Assembly: GCA_964438705.1 (NCBI GenBank)
Contig: CAYTKQ010000001.1
Coordinates: 170,067-234,066 of the forward strand
Length of the DNA stretch: 64,000 nt
Direction of reading: 5' to 3'
Source of the DNA: Christensenella sp964438705
GTDB taxonomy: Bacteria; Bacillota; Clostridia; Christensenellales; Christensenellaceae
Shown: one piece after another, positions 1 to 8,886 of the stretch
Numbering within the stretch: position 1 is the first letter of the stretch
Layout of the letters: each line of letters opens with the position of its first letter
Notes under the pieces: generated by a model
What the model saw: the letters and a program-made list of their open reading frames with translations, nothing else
Database searches by the model: none
What the model was told of the DNA's origin: nothing
Made by a program: the position numbers and the translations under genes

Positions 1-303
1 TCGCGCGTCGAGATCACAAATGCGGTCCGGCGGATCGCTGCCGAGGTGAAAGACGGGACGCGCGCAATTGAAGAGATTACGGAGCAGACAATTTCCGATC
101 ATCTCGATACGGCGGGGCAGCCCGATCCTGATTTTTTGATCCGTACAAGCGGAGAGGAGCGACTGTCCAATTACTTGCTCTATCAGCTGGCGTATGCTGA
201 GTTTTATTTTACGCCTGTCTATTGGCCGGATTTTGACGAGCAGGAATATGAAAAGGCACTGCTTGAATATCAACAAAGACAGCGTCGTTATGGCGGGCTG
301 TAA
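1..303 (+). CDS. uppS: Undecaprenyl diphosphate synthase (C-terminal part)
   Basis: Cis-prenyltransferase that extends farnesyl diphosphate with isopentenyl diphosphate to make the C55 carrier lipid for cell-wall precursors, in the cytoplasm at the membrane face. The window opens inside the gene; frame 1 is open from base 1 to the TAA at 301-303, giving about 100 C-terminal residues. The family signature RTSGEERLSNYLLYQ is present, followed by the FYFTPVYWPDF segment that shapes the active site, and the usual Arg-rich, Gly-ending tail. cdsA begins 8 nt downstream, the standard uppS-cdsA-dxr-rseP order of Bacillota. The N-terminal catalytic Asp region is outside the window. Confidence 0.95.
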   Translation, partial: SRVEITNAVRRIAAEVKDGTRAIEEITEQTISDHLDTAGQPDPDFLIRTSGEERLSNYLLYQLAYAEFYFTPVYWPDFDEQEYEKALLEYQQRQRRYGGL

Positions 304-311
304 GGAGGAAT

Positions 312-1151
312 ATGGGAAAAAGGATTCTGGTGGCGGTTCCGATCATCGTGATCGTCGCCCTTGCGGTCATTTTTCAAAGCTGGGTATTGATCGCTTTTGC
401 CGTTTTACTGGCGCTCACGACGCAATTTGAAATCGTGCGTGCGTTTGATACGAACGGGAGACCGGTGGTAAAATATATATCGTACGCCTTTGCTGTGATT
501 TTGGCGGCTTTTTTTGTGGGCTTTTTTGTGCAGCTGCAAAAGGGGATCGATGTGGTTTCGTGGATGCCGGTAATGCTTTTGAGCGCGTTTGTCGTGCTGA
601 TTATGCTAACATTTGTCGTCTCCATGTTTTCAGAGAAATATCATGCGCAAAGCGTAGCCGATACGATCTTTACGTTTGTTTATCCGCAGCTTTTTCTTGC
701 GCTTTTTTACATCATCATCCTCACCTATATCAACGATTATTGGAATATGCTCGTCATGTTCCTCATGGTGTTTGTCCCCGCCATGCTTTCCGATACGCTG
801 GCATATTTTATAGGGATGGCGCTTGGCAAGCGAAAGCTGTGTCCGAAAATCAGCCCCAAGAAGACAGTCGCGGGAAGCGTGGGCGGCGTAATCGGTGGTA
901 TTGTGGGCGCGGTGCTTATCACGGCGCTGTTCTCCGGCGGCAGCAACATCATAACGTTTGCGATTGCGGGCGCTGCCATGGGGGCGGTTTCCCAGCTTGG
1001 CGATCTTTCCGCATCGTTCATAAAGCGTTCACTGAATATTAAGGATTTTGGCAAGATTTTGCCGGGTCACGGTGGTATAGTAGATAGAATGGACAGTATA
1101 TTGTTCTGTATTCCGGTGGTGTTTTTGCTATCGCTTACAGGAATTTTGTGA
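312..1151 (+). CDS. cdsA: Phosphatidate cytidylyltransferase (CDP-diglyceride synthase)
   Basis: Converts phosphatidic acid and CTP to CDP-diacylglycerol, the branch-point intermediate for phosphatidylglycerol and cardiolipin, in the cytoplasmic membrane. The 279-residue protein is almost wholly hydrophobic, with about eight membrane segments from residue 5 onward, normal for the family. The diagnostic C-terminal signature runs over residues 236-261 and contains KDFGKILPGHGGIVDRMDS with the metal-binding Asp pair. The ATG has an AAGGAGG-type ribosome site 6 nt upstream, just after the uppS stop. It probably belongs to the uppS-dxr-rseP-ispG-polC transcript, since gaps are 8 to 20 nt. Confidence 0.95.
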   Translation: MGKRILVAVPIIVIVALAVIFQSWVLIAFAVLLALTTQFEIVRAFDTNGRPVVKYISYAFAVILAAFFVGFFVQLQKGIDVVSWMPVMLLSAFVVLIMLTFVVSMFSEKYHAQSVADTIFTFVYPQLFLALFYIIILTYINDYWNMLVMFLMVFVPAMLSDTLAYFIGMALGKRKLCPKISPKKTVAGSVGGVIGGIVGAVLITALFSGGSNIITFAIAGAAMGAVSQLGDLSASFIKRSLNIKDFGKILPGHGGIVDRMDSILFCIPVVFLLSLTGIL

Positions 1152-1164
1152 CAGGAGAATTTCT

Positions 1165-2322
1165 TTGAAGAAACTGACGATATTAGGTGTAACCGGTTCC
1201 GTGGGACAGCAAACTGCGGATATTGCAAGGGAATACCCGGACAGGCTGGATGTGGTGTGCATTTCCGCACACAAAGATATCAAAACACTCGCGAAAACGG
1301 CGAACGACCTGCGGCCGGCTTACATCGCGATTACATCAGAGCAGGCAGATGTTGCTGCGCTCAAAGAGCTGTTGTGCTACGACGCAGAAATATTGCATGG
1401 AAAAACAGCGCTGATCGATGCGTGCACCGCAGGAGAACCCGATCTGGTTGCACATTCCATTCTCGGCATCGCGGGGCTTCCGGCATTTGCGGAATGTCTA
1501 AAAAGACGCATTCCCGTAGCACTTTCCAACAAAGAATCCCTCGTGTGCGGCGGCAAGGTTGTCAAACAGATGATGGCGGAGGCGGACGTGCTTGTGCTTC
1601 CGGTGGACAGTGAGCATTCGGCGTTATTTCAGTGTTTGAATCACGAATTTAACGCAGATCGCGTCCGTCAATTGTGGCTCACGGCCTCTGGCGGACCGTT
1701 CCTTAATTGGAGCAAGGAAGATATTAAACATGCGCCGCCTGAACGTGCGCTAAAGCATCCAAGATGGTCTATGGGGCAAAAGATCACGATCGATTCCGCG
1801 TCGCTGGCCAACAAGGGGCTTGAGGTGATCGAGGCGCATTATATGTATGATATGCCCGCGGAGCGCATCAAAGTGCTGATCCATCCGCAAAGCCTGATCC
1901 ACTCAATGGTGGAGTGGGACGATTATTCCGTGAGCGCGCAGCTTGGGCCGGTCGATATGCGTATGCCCATCCAAAAGGCGCTCTTGTTTCCGGACATGGT
2001 GGAAAATCCATGCATACAACCACTTAATTTTTACGAAATCAGTAAGCTGGAATTTTTGGAACCGGATTTTGAGCGCTTTCCGTGCCTGCAACTCGCGTTC
2101 GATGCGATTCGGGGCGAAACGACGGCGGTTTATAATATGGCGAACGAAGAGGCGGTTGCACGTTATCTGAATGGACAGATCACTTTTGGCACAATCAGCG
2201 AGTTGATTGAAAAGAGCATGTGCCGTTTTGACGACAGCCTGAACAGCATTGAAGAGATCATGACGCTCGACCATGAGGTGCGGGCATATGTAACAATGTT
2301 GATCGAAACACGGAGGAAATAG
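1165..2322 (+). CDS. dxr: 1-deoxy-D-xylulose 5-phosphate reductoisomerase
   Basis: Second enzyme of the MEP isoprenoid pathway: rearranges and reduces DXP to methylerythritol phosphate using NADPH and a divalent metal. At 385 residues it is family length. Visible elements are the Rossmann glycine motif GVTGSVGQQT (8-17), SNKESLV (121-127), the metal-binding DSEHS region (148-152), and the substrate loop WSMGQKITIDSASLANKGLE (201-220), whose Glu is a metal ligand. The start is TTG at 1165, preceded by AGGAG about 8 nt away; there is no better ATG. It sits between cdsA and rseP, the usual Clostridia arrangement, and feeds ispG two genes on. Confidence 0.96.
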   Translation: MKKLTILGVTGSVGQQTADIAREYPDRLDVVCISAHKDIKTLAKTANDLRPAYIAITSEQADVAALKELLCYDAEILHGKTALIDACTAGEPDLVAHSILGIAGLPAFAECLKRRIPVALSNKESLVCGGKVVKQMMAEADVLVLPVDSEHSALFQCLNHEFNADRVRQLWLTASGGPFLNWSKEDIKHAPPERALKHPRWSMGQKITIDSASLANKGLEVIEAHYMYDMPAERIKVLIHPQSLIHSMVEWDDYSVSAQLGPVDMRMPIQKALLFPDMVENPCIQPLNFYEISKLEFLEPDFERFPCLQLAFDAIRGETTAVYNMANEEAVARYLNGQITFGTISELIEKSMCRFDDSLNSIEEIMTLDHEVRAYVTMLIETRRK

Positions 2323-2323
2323 G

Positions 2324-3367
2324 TTGCAGATTGTATTGAGTATTGTTGTGACCCTTCTGGTACTGACCGTACTGGTGGTGGCGCATGAATTTGGACATTA
2401 TCTCGTGGCAAAAAAGCGCGGGATCAAAGTAGCGGAATTTGCGATTGGGTTTGGTCCAAGGCTGATCAAGTGGAATCGAAACGGAACAGAGTTTTCGATC
2501 CGCCCGTTTTTTATCGGCGGCTTCAACAAGTTTGCGGACGATGAGGAAAAGGATCCGGCCCCGGGCGATTTTCGTGCCGCATCTTTAAAAAGCAGGTGTC
2601 TTACGATCATTGCGGGTCCGGCGATGAATGTGATCGTCGCAGTCATTCTTGCGGCAATCTATTTGACGTCCGTAGGGACTGTGCTTCCAAAGATCGTATC
2701 CGTGGCGCCGGGGTCGCCCGCCTATGAGGCGGGGGTGCGCGAAGGGGATGTCGTCAAGAGCTTAAACGGCGTAAACATCGATTTCTCCTACGACTTGCAG
2801 GACGCGTTTTCCGCGCCGCAGGGGGAGGAGCTTGCAATCACCCTGCAAAGAGGCGGACAAACGCTTACCCTAAGTATTCCCTATGAGGAGCAGACTGCTG
2901 AGGATGGCAGGAAGATGACGGGAATATCCATGGGCGGTGACAGTGAGGACGGATGGCAACACAAGAGCTTCAATTTTTTTGAAGCGTTTGCGTTGAGTTT
3001 CAAATGGCTGTTCTTGATCACGCGCGAGATGCTGGTGTCCTTGGGGCAACTTTTCTTTATGGGGCAGGGCGTGCAAAACATGTCGGGGATCGTGGGGGTC
3101 GCCGCCGTAGTCGGTCAGGCTGCGATGATGGGCTTTGATCAGGTGATATACTTAACGGCTATGCTAAGTATCAACCTTGCGATCGTGAATCTGCTGCCTA
3201 TCCCGGCTCTTGATGGCGGAAAGCTCGTGCTTTATGCGGTGGAGGGCATTCGCAAAAAACCGGCGCCTCCTAAGGTGGAGGGGGTGCTGAATCTGGTTGG
3301 CATGGTGTTGATCTTTGGTTTGGCGATCTTTCTGGTATTCCAGGATATCCAGAGGCTGATCATTTAG
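2324..3367 (+). CDS. rseP: Site-2 protease, M50 family intramembrane metalloprotease
   Basis: Membrane-embedded zinc protease that performs the second cut of regulated intramembrane proteolysis (RasP in Bacillus), acting on anti-sigma factors and signal-peptide remnants. The 347-residue protein has the zinc motif HEFGH at 21-25 in its first membrane helix, a PDZ domain near 120-185 on the outer face, and the third zinc ligand in PALDGGK near residue 296, followed by the last helices. All catalytic residues are present. Start is TTG at 2324, one base after the dxr stop, with GGAGGAA 6 nt upstream. Its position between dxr and ispG is conserved in Bacillota. Confidence 0.95.
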   Translation: MQIVLSIVVTLLVLTVLVVAHEFGHYLVAKKRGIKVAEFAIGFGPRLIKWNRNGTEFSIRPFFIGGFNKFADDEEKDPAPGDFRAASLKSRCLTIIAGPAMNVIVAVILAAIYLTSVGTVLPKIVSVAPGSPAYEAGVREGDVVKSLNGVNIDFSYDLQDAFSAPQGEELAITLQRGGQTLTLSIPYEEQTAEDGRKMTGISMGGDSEDGWQHKSFNFFEAFALSFKWLFLITREMLVSLGQLFFMGQGVQNMSGIVGVAAVVGQAAMMGFDQVIYLTAMLSINLAIVNLLPIPALDGGKLVLYAVEGIRKKPAPPKVEGVLNLVGMVLIFGLAIFLVFQDIQRLII

Positions 3368-3387
3368 TAAAAAAAGGTGGAAGTATC

Positions 3388-4452
3388 ATGAAAACGCGCA
3401 TCATCCAAATCGGGAGCGTTGGGATTGGCGGGGGAAACCCGATCGCGATCCAATCTATGACCAATACCAACACACGCGACGTTCAAAAGACGGTCGCGCA
3501 GATTCATGCACTCGAAAAAGCAGGCTGTGAAATCGTGCGCTGTACGGTGCCCGATGCGGATACAGGCACAGCATTGAAAAAAATAAAGGACCAGATATCC
3601 ATTCCGCTCGTCGCGGATATCCATTTCGACGCACTGGCTGCCGTTGCGGCAATCGAAAACGGCGCGGACAAAATACGCATCAATCCCGGAAACATCGGCG
3701 GACACGATAAGATCATGGCTGTCGTTGGTGCGGCTAAAGCCGCTCATATTCCGATCCGCGTAGGTGTGAACGCGGGTTCCCTTTCCAAAGAAATGCTGAA
3801 CAAGCACGGCGGGCAGACGGCAGAAGCGCTCATTGAAAGCGTATTGCAGAATATCCGCGTCCTTGAACGCGCAAAATTCCACGACATCGTCGTATCGATC
3901 AAATCCTCTAACGTCCCGGTATGTGTCGACGCATATCGGAAGATCGCAAAACAGGTCGATTACCCGATGCATCTTGGCGTGACAGAGGCAGGCACCTATA
4001 ACATGGCGGTCATCAAATCGTCAATCGCATTGGGTGCGCTCATTTTGGATGGGATAGGCGATACGATACGGGTCTCAATTACCGGCGATCCCATACAGGA
4101 GGTTTATGCCGCGCGCGATATTTTAAAGTGCTGCGGCGTTCGCAAGTCGGGGGTGGAGATCATCTCCTGTCCAACCTGCGGAAGGTGCATCATCGATATC
4201 GAAAAAATTGCGACAAGTATTGAAAAGTTTACGCAGGACATCAAGGTGCCCCTCAAGATCGCTGTGATGGGCTGCGCGGTGAACGGGCCGGGGGAAGCGC
4301 GCGAGGCAGACATCGGTATTGCCGGGGGACGCGGGGAAGGGCTGCTGTTTTCTCACGGTGAAATCATCAAAAAGGTGGATGAATTCGATATTTTGCCTGA
4401 AATGAAACGTATGATCATGGAGCTGGCGGAAGAGAGGAAAAAGGAAAATTGA
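3388..4452 (+). CDS. ispG: 4-hydroxy-3-methylbut-2-enyl diphosphate synthase
   Basis: MEP-pathway iron-sulfur enzyme that reductively opens methylerythritol cyclodiphosphate to HMBPP, the substrate of IspH encoded at the far end of this window. The 354-residue form is the short bacterial type without the insert seen in plants. The [4Fe-4S] ligands are visible: Cys261 and Cys264 in SCPTCGRC, Cys296 in MGCAVNGPGEA, and Glu303. The N-terminal half is a TIM barrel beginning with GSVGIGGGNPIAIQSMTNT. The ATG follows a GGTGGAAG ribosome site. The gene overlaps polC by 4 nt. Confidence 0.96.
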   Translation: MKTRIIQIGSVGIGGGNPIAIQSMTNTNTRDVQKTVAQIHALEKAGCEIVRCTVPDADTGTALKKIKDQISIPLVADIHFDALAAVAAIENGADKIRINPGNIGGHDKIMAVVGAAKAAHIPIRVGVNAGSLSKEMLNKHGGQTAEALIESVLQNIRVLERAKFHDIVVSIKSSNVPVCVDAYRKIAKQVDYPMHLGVTEAGTYNMAVIKSSIALGALILDGIGDTIRVSITGDPIQEVYAARDILKCCGVRKSGVEIISCPTCGRCIIDIEKIATSIEKFTQDIKVPLKIAVMGCAVNGPGEAREADIGIAGGRGEGLLFSHGEIIKKVDEFDILPEMKRMIMELAEERKKEN

Positions 4453-7400
4453 ATGCGCTTATAAACGAGCTGACACAAATCATAGATAAAATCAACAAGG
4501 ATAAGCGTTTTTTGGATCTTGTACAATTTGAGCGTGTGGAATTTATTTCGGAGGAACAAGCGCTCAAGGCTTTTTTTAAAACGATCAAGCATCTTTGCCC
4601 GCGGGAGTTTTTGAAAATCAAGCGTGAAATGGAAGATTCATGCAAAGAAAATGTGAAAATTTCCCTCGATCAGTCTCATTATGCGCAGGAGCTATTTGGG
4701 GATGGGCAAGTACTGGAGCAGTATTTAAAGGACTATGTGATCCTTTGCGAGCCTACGGTCATGCCGTTTATAAAAGGTGCGCACTTCTCGCTTTCGGATC
4801 GTATGCTTGAGATTGCTTTCGAGACGGAAATGGCCTCCAATATTTTTTCAGTGATGAACCTTGACACGCTGATTGAACAGTTTTTGCACGACACATATGG
4901 TGTGCAGGCAAAGGTGCGTCAGAGCATATCGGAAGGGGCTGCAAGTGAATATGAGCCTTCTACGGATATTATGGATGCGGTGTCTGTTCCGCCCGAAAAA
5001 AAAGTGGTAAAAATGCCTTCACCTGCGCCAAAACCATCGGCCTCCGTTCCTGAGGCGGCGGGTGCGCAGCGAACGGCACGAAGTGCGCAAGCAGTGCAGG
5101 GCACTGTCCAAAAAATCTGTGATATTCAGGCGGATACGCGCGTAACGATCGAAGGCGAGGTCGTATACACCGAGGACAAGGAGCTAAAGGACGGGGAACT
5201 GATTAAGCATAAATTTGTGCTGAGTGACTTCACATCCAGCATCACCTGCTTCTTTTTGGAGAGCAGCAAATACAAAACCAAGCTCGTTGCGCCAAAGAAG
5301 GGACAGTGGGTTGTTGTGACGGGGTTGTGCGCGGACGATACGTTTGAGCATGAGAAAACGGTCAAAGCACAGAAAATTGAAAAATCATCCCATAAGGAGC
5401 GAGAGGACACCGCTGAAGAAAAGCGTGTGGAGCTTCATACGCACACGCAGATGTCCGCACAGGACGGCGTTTCCGATGTAAAAAAAATCGTTGCGCGCGC
5501 GGCAAAGTGGGGGCACAAGGCCATCGCCATCACAGATCACGGTGTGGTGCAGGCTTTCCCGGACGCGGCGGGCGCAGCAAAGGCCAACGGCATCCATCTG
5601 ATCTATGGCGTGGAAGGCTACATGGTTGACGACACCAAACGCATCTTCGATTCCGGCGAAGAGAAACGCTTTTCGGACGAATATGTCGTTTTTGACATCG
5701 AAACGACGGGGCTTTCCCATATCAACTGTGACATCACAGAGATCGGCGCGGTGCGCGTCAAAAATGGGGAGGTGACGGACCGCTTTCAGACTTTTGTCCG
5801 TCCGCGCGGGCCGATCCCGCCCAAGATCGTCTCTTTAACGGGCATCAATGACGATATGGTGAAGGATGCCCCGCTGCCCGAAGATGCGCTTGCGGAATTC
5901 AAGCAATTTTGCGGCGAGGATGCGGTGCTGGTTGCGCACAACTCAGATTTCGACACAAAATTTGTTTTCCACAAATCAAAGGAATTCAACATCAGCTATC
6001 AAAATAAAGTCGTGGATTCGCTTGCTTTATGCCGCCTCGCGTTTCCCAGTCTCAAAAATCATAAGCTGAATACGGTGGCGGCGCATCTGCGCATTCCGCT
6101 CGAGCATCATCGCGCGGTCAATGACGCGGTGTGCACCGCAAAGATCATGCTTGAATGCTTTAAGGAGTTTGAACAACGGGGCGCAGAAGATATGCAGGGC
6201 GTAAACCGTCTTTTTATGGAGCACGCAAATGGAAAAAATGCCAAAAGCTACCATATTATTTTACTGTGCAAAAATAAGCAGGGGCTCAAAAACCTGTATA
6301 AGCTGATCTCCTTTGCGCATTTAGATTATTTCTATAGAAAGCCGCGTATGCCCAAGAGCGTGATCGACGCGCACAGGGAAGGATTGCTCATCGGTTCGGC
6401 GTGCGAAGCGGGAGAGCTTTATCAGGCGCTGCTTGCGGGCGCAAATGAAAAAAAGCTTACGGATATCGCTTCGTTCTACGATTATCTGGAAATACAACCG
6501 GTCGCAAACAATGAATTTATGGTGCGCAAGGGCATCCTCGCAAATACGGAGGACGTGCGCCGCATGAACAAGCGTATTGTGGACATCGGTGAAAGACTTG
6601 ATAAGCCCGTTGCGGCGACGTGCGACGTGCACTTTCTCGATCCGCACGAGGAATATTTTCGTCGGATCATTTTCCAGATTCAAGGTTATGACGATACGGA
6701 ACAGGCACCCCTTTATTTGCGCACAACAGATGAGATGCTGCGGGAGTTTTCCTATTTGGGAGAGGGAAAGGCCTACGAGGTCGTCGTACACAATCCGAAC
6801 AAACTGGCGGATATGACTGAGGAAATCGAGCTTTTTCAATCGGAAACCGCGATGCCGTCGCTGCCCGACGCGGCAGAACGTATTACGGAGATGGCCTTTG
6901 CGACCGCGAAAGAAAAATACGGCGATCCGCTGCCCGAGCTTATTGAAGCGCGCCTAAAGCGCGAGTTGGATTCCATTGTTTCCCACGGGTTTTCCGTGCT
7001 TTATTACAGCGCACATCTGCTTGTGAAAAAGTCGAATGACGACGGTTATCTGGTCGGTTCAAGAGGCTCAGTCGGCTCTAGCCTCGCTGCCACAATGACG
7101 GGCATCACGGAGGTCAATCCGCTGCCCCCGCATTACGTGTGCCCCAAGTGCAAGCATTCGGATTTCAGCGTGGATAAGGAACTATACCCAAGCGGCGTGG
7201 ATTTGCCGGATGCGATGTGTCCTGAATGCGGCACGAAATATTCGAAGGACGGTTACGATATCCCGTTTGAGGTGTTTCTTGGCATCGACGCGGACAAGGT
7301 GCCCGATATCGACCTTAATTTTTCTGGGGAATATCAGCCGGTTGCGCATAAATATACGGAGGTCTTGTTTGGCAAGGGCCACGTTTTTCGTGCGGGTACG

Positions 7401-8741
7401 ATCAGTGCGGTCAAGGACAAGATTGCTTACGGCTATGTGAAAAAGTTTCTGGAGCAGACGGGTACGCAGGCGAATGAAGCGGAGATCAACCGTCTCGTGC
7501 AGGGCGTTTCCGGGGTCAAAAAGACAACAGGTCAGCATCCGGGCGGCATTGTGATCGTTCCGAATGAAATGGAAGTATACGATTTTACGCCCGTGCAAAA
7601 GCCTGCGGATTCCGCAGACGCGGAGTGGATTACCACACACTTTGATTTCAACTCGATGCACGATATTCTCATCAAGCTCGATATCCTTGGGCACGACGTG
7701 CCCACCATCATCAGGCTGCTGCAAGACGCGACAGGCATCGACCCACTCACCATCCCGCTTGATGACAAGCCGACGATGGAGCTGTTTTCGGGTCTGAAGC
7801 CACTCGGACTGAAATCCAAGGATCTTCTCGGCATACAGACGGGCACGCTGGGCATTCCGGAATTTGGAACAAAATTTGTGCGGCAGATGCTGATGGACAC
7901 CAAACCCACAACCATGTCCGAGATCGTGCGGATCAGCGGACTGTCCCACGGGACGGACGTGTGGCTTGGAAACGCGCAGGACCTCATCAAGGCGGGTACG
8001 TGTACACTGAAGGAAGCGATCTGTACGCGAGACGACATTATGAACTACCTCGTCGACAGAGGGGTAGAGAAGCGTATGGCCTTCTTCATCATGGAGGCGA
8101 CGCGAAAGGGGAAAATCGCCAAAAACGGCTTTTCCGACGATATGCAAAAGGCGCTTGACGACGCACATATTGCGGAATGGTTTGTGGAATCATGTAAAAA
8201 GATCAAATACATGTTTCCGAAAGCGCACGCCGTTGCGTACGTCATCATGGCCTACCGCATCGCGTATTGTAAAGTACACCATCCGGAGGCGTTTTATTCC
8301 TCCTATTTCACGGTGCGATCGGGGGATTTCGACGCGTCCTACATCCTCGGCGGCCTTGAAGACATCAAAAAGAACTGGCAAATGCTCGAAAACAAGGGAA
8401 ATGCAACCGCAAATGAAAAAAACATGGCGACGATGCTCGAGGTCGCGTGCGAAATGTATCTGCGCGACTATCATTTTCTGCCTGTTGATCTGTACAAATC
8501 AGATGCGGAAAAATTTCTCATCGAGGAAGGCGGGCTTAGGCTGCCCTTTCTTTCCATTCCGAAATTGGGAGCAAACGCGGCGGCAAAGGTTGTCGAGGAA
8601 CGGGAACAAGGAGATTTCCTTTCCATCGAGGATTTGCGGAAGCGCGCAAAATTGTCTTCATCCGTTATAGAAGAGATGCACAAGATGGGAACGCTGACCG
8701 GACTGCCGGAAAGCAATCAGCTAAGCCTGTTTGATTTCTGA
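4449..8741 (+). CDS. polC: DNA polymerase III alpha subunit, Gram-positive PolC type
   Basis: Main replicative polymerase of low-G+C Gram-positive bacteria, with built-in proofreading. Domains in order over 1430 residues: an N-terminal domain and a linker rich in Pro and Ala near 180-215, an OB fold, a PHP domain starting about 326 (ELHTHTQMSAQDG) that is split by the DnaQ-like exonuclease at about 412-570 (FDIETTGL), then the polymerase core with VGSRGSVGSSLAA near 867, a Cys4 zinc element at about 897-930 (CPKC..CPEC), and catalytic Asp residues in PDIDLNF near 950. Start is TTG at 4449, overlapping the ispG stop, with AGAGG upstream. Length matches Bacillus PolC closely. Confidence 0.97.
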   Translation: MNALINELTQIIDKINKDKRFLDLVQFERVEFISEEQALKAFFKTIKHLCPREFLKIKREMEDSCKENVKISLDQSHYAQELFGDGQVLEQYLKDYVILCEPTVMPFIKGAHFSLSDRMLEIAFETEMASNIFSVMNLDTLIEQFLHDTYGVQAKVRQSISEGAASEYEPSTDIMDAVSVPPEKKVVKMPSPAPKPSASVPEAAGAQRTARSAQAVQGTVQKICDIQADTRVTIEGEVVYTEDKELKDGELIKHKFVLSDFTSSITCFFLESSKYKTKLVAPKKGQWVVVTGLCADDTFEHEKTVKAQKIEKSSHKEREDTAEEKRVELHTHTQMSAQDGVSDVKKIVARAAKWGHKAIAITDHGVVQAFPDAAGAAKANGIHLIYGVEGYMVDDTKRIFDSGEEKRFSDEYVVFDIETTGLSHINCDITEIGAVRVKNGEVTDRFQTFVRPRGPIPPKIVSLTGINDDMVKDAPLPEDALAEFKQFCGEDAVLVAHNSDFDTKFVFHKSKEFNISYQNKVVDSLALCRLAFPSLKNHKLNTVAAHLRIPLEHHRAVNDAVCTAKIMLECFKEFEQRGAEDMQGVNRLFMEHANGKNAKSYHIILLCKNKQGLKNLYKLISFAHLDYFYRKPRMPKSVIDAHREGLLIGSACEAGELYQALLAGANEKKLTDIASFYDYLEIQPVANNEFMVRKGILANTEDVRRMNKRIVDIGERLDKPVAATCDVHFLDPHEEYFRRIIFQIQGYDDTEQAPLYLRTTDEMLREFSYLGEGKAYEVVVHNPNKLADMTEEIELFQSETAMPSLPDAAERITEMAFATAKEKYGDPLPELIEARLKRELDSIVSHGFSVLYYSAHLLVKKSNDDGYLVGSRGSVGSSLAATMTGITEVNPLPPHYVCPKCKHSDFSVDKELYPSGVDLPDAMCPECGTKYSKDGYDIPFEVFLGIDADKVPDIDLNFSGEYQPVAHKYTEVLFGKGHVFRAGTISAVKDKIAYGYVKKFLEQTGTQANEAEINRLVQGVSGVKKTTGQHPGGIVIVPNEMEVYDFTPVQKPADSADAEWITTHFDFNSMHDILIKLDILGHDVPTIIRLLQDATGIDPLTIPLDDKPTMELFSGLKPLGLKSKDLLGIQTGTLGIPEFGTKFVRQMLMDTKPTTMSEIVRISGLSHGTDVWLGNAQDLIKAGTCTLKEAICTRDDIMNYLVDRGVEKRMAFFIMEATRKGKIAKNGFSDDMQKALDDAHIAEWFVESCKKIKYMFPKAHAVAYVIMAYRIAYCKVHHPEAFYSSYFTVRSGDFDASYILGGLEDIKKNWQMLENKGNATANEKNMATMLEVACEMYLRDYHFLPVDLYKSDAEKFLIEEGGLRLPFLSIPKLGANAAAKVVEEREQGDFLSIEDLRKRAKLSSSVIEEMHKMGTLTGLPESNQLSLFDF

Positions 8742-8756
8742 GCAAGTGGGTTTTGA

Positions 8757-8785
8757 TTGACTATTCCCGCACGCGGCGATATAAT
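8757..8785 (+). promoter_or_regulatory. Vegetative (sigma-A type) promoter for secDF
   Basis: TTGACT at 8757-8762 and TATAAT at 8780-8785 are separated by exactly 17 bp, one mismatch from consensus. It lies 15 nt after the polC stop and predicts a transcript start near 8792, about 95 nt before the secD ATG. It separates protein-export genes from the replication gene upstream. Confidence 0.85.
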
Positions 8786-8801
8786 ATTAAAGTGAGTTTT
8801 T

Positions 8802-8828
8802 AAACTGCTCCATGCGGTTTTTCTTTTT
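8802..8828 (+). terminator. Terminator-like hairpin in the secDF leader (possible attenuator)
   Basis: AAACTGC (8802-8808), a 5-nt loop, then GCGGTTT (8814-8820) form a 7-bp stem with one G-T pair, followed by TTCTTTTT. It lies only about 10 nt after the predicted secDF transcript start, so transcripts from that promoter must pass it. A second stem-loop, GGACAAA (8835-8841) with TTTGTCT (8851-8857), follows. The first hairpin may simply end polC transcripts; because it is downstream of the promoter, attenuation is also possible. Confidence 0.55.
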
Positions 8829-8859
8829 CACAGCGGACAAACGCGTGGGTTTTGTCTGA
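8812..8859 (+). CDS. Candidate 15-codon leader peptide upstream of secD
   Basis: An ATG at 8812 opens a frame of 15 codons, MRFFFFTADKRVGFV, closed by TGA at 8857-8859, inside the secDF leader. It overlaps the 3' arm of the first hairpin and all of the second. Short leader peptides are known to control some Sec genes by translation arrest, so its position is suggestive. No clear ribosome binding site precedes it, and an open frame this short arises easily by chance. No homologue is recognised. Confidence 0.25.
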   Translation: MRFFFFTADKRVGFV

Positions 8860-8886
8860 CAATTAAGAAGTAGGGAGGAACAATTG

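Noticed and set aside
7182..8168. Reverse-strand open frame of 328 codons inside polC
   Set aside because: Lies opposite the conserved polymerase core; rich in Arg, His and Leu as expected of an antisense shadow.
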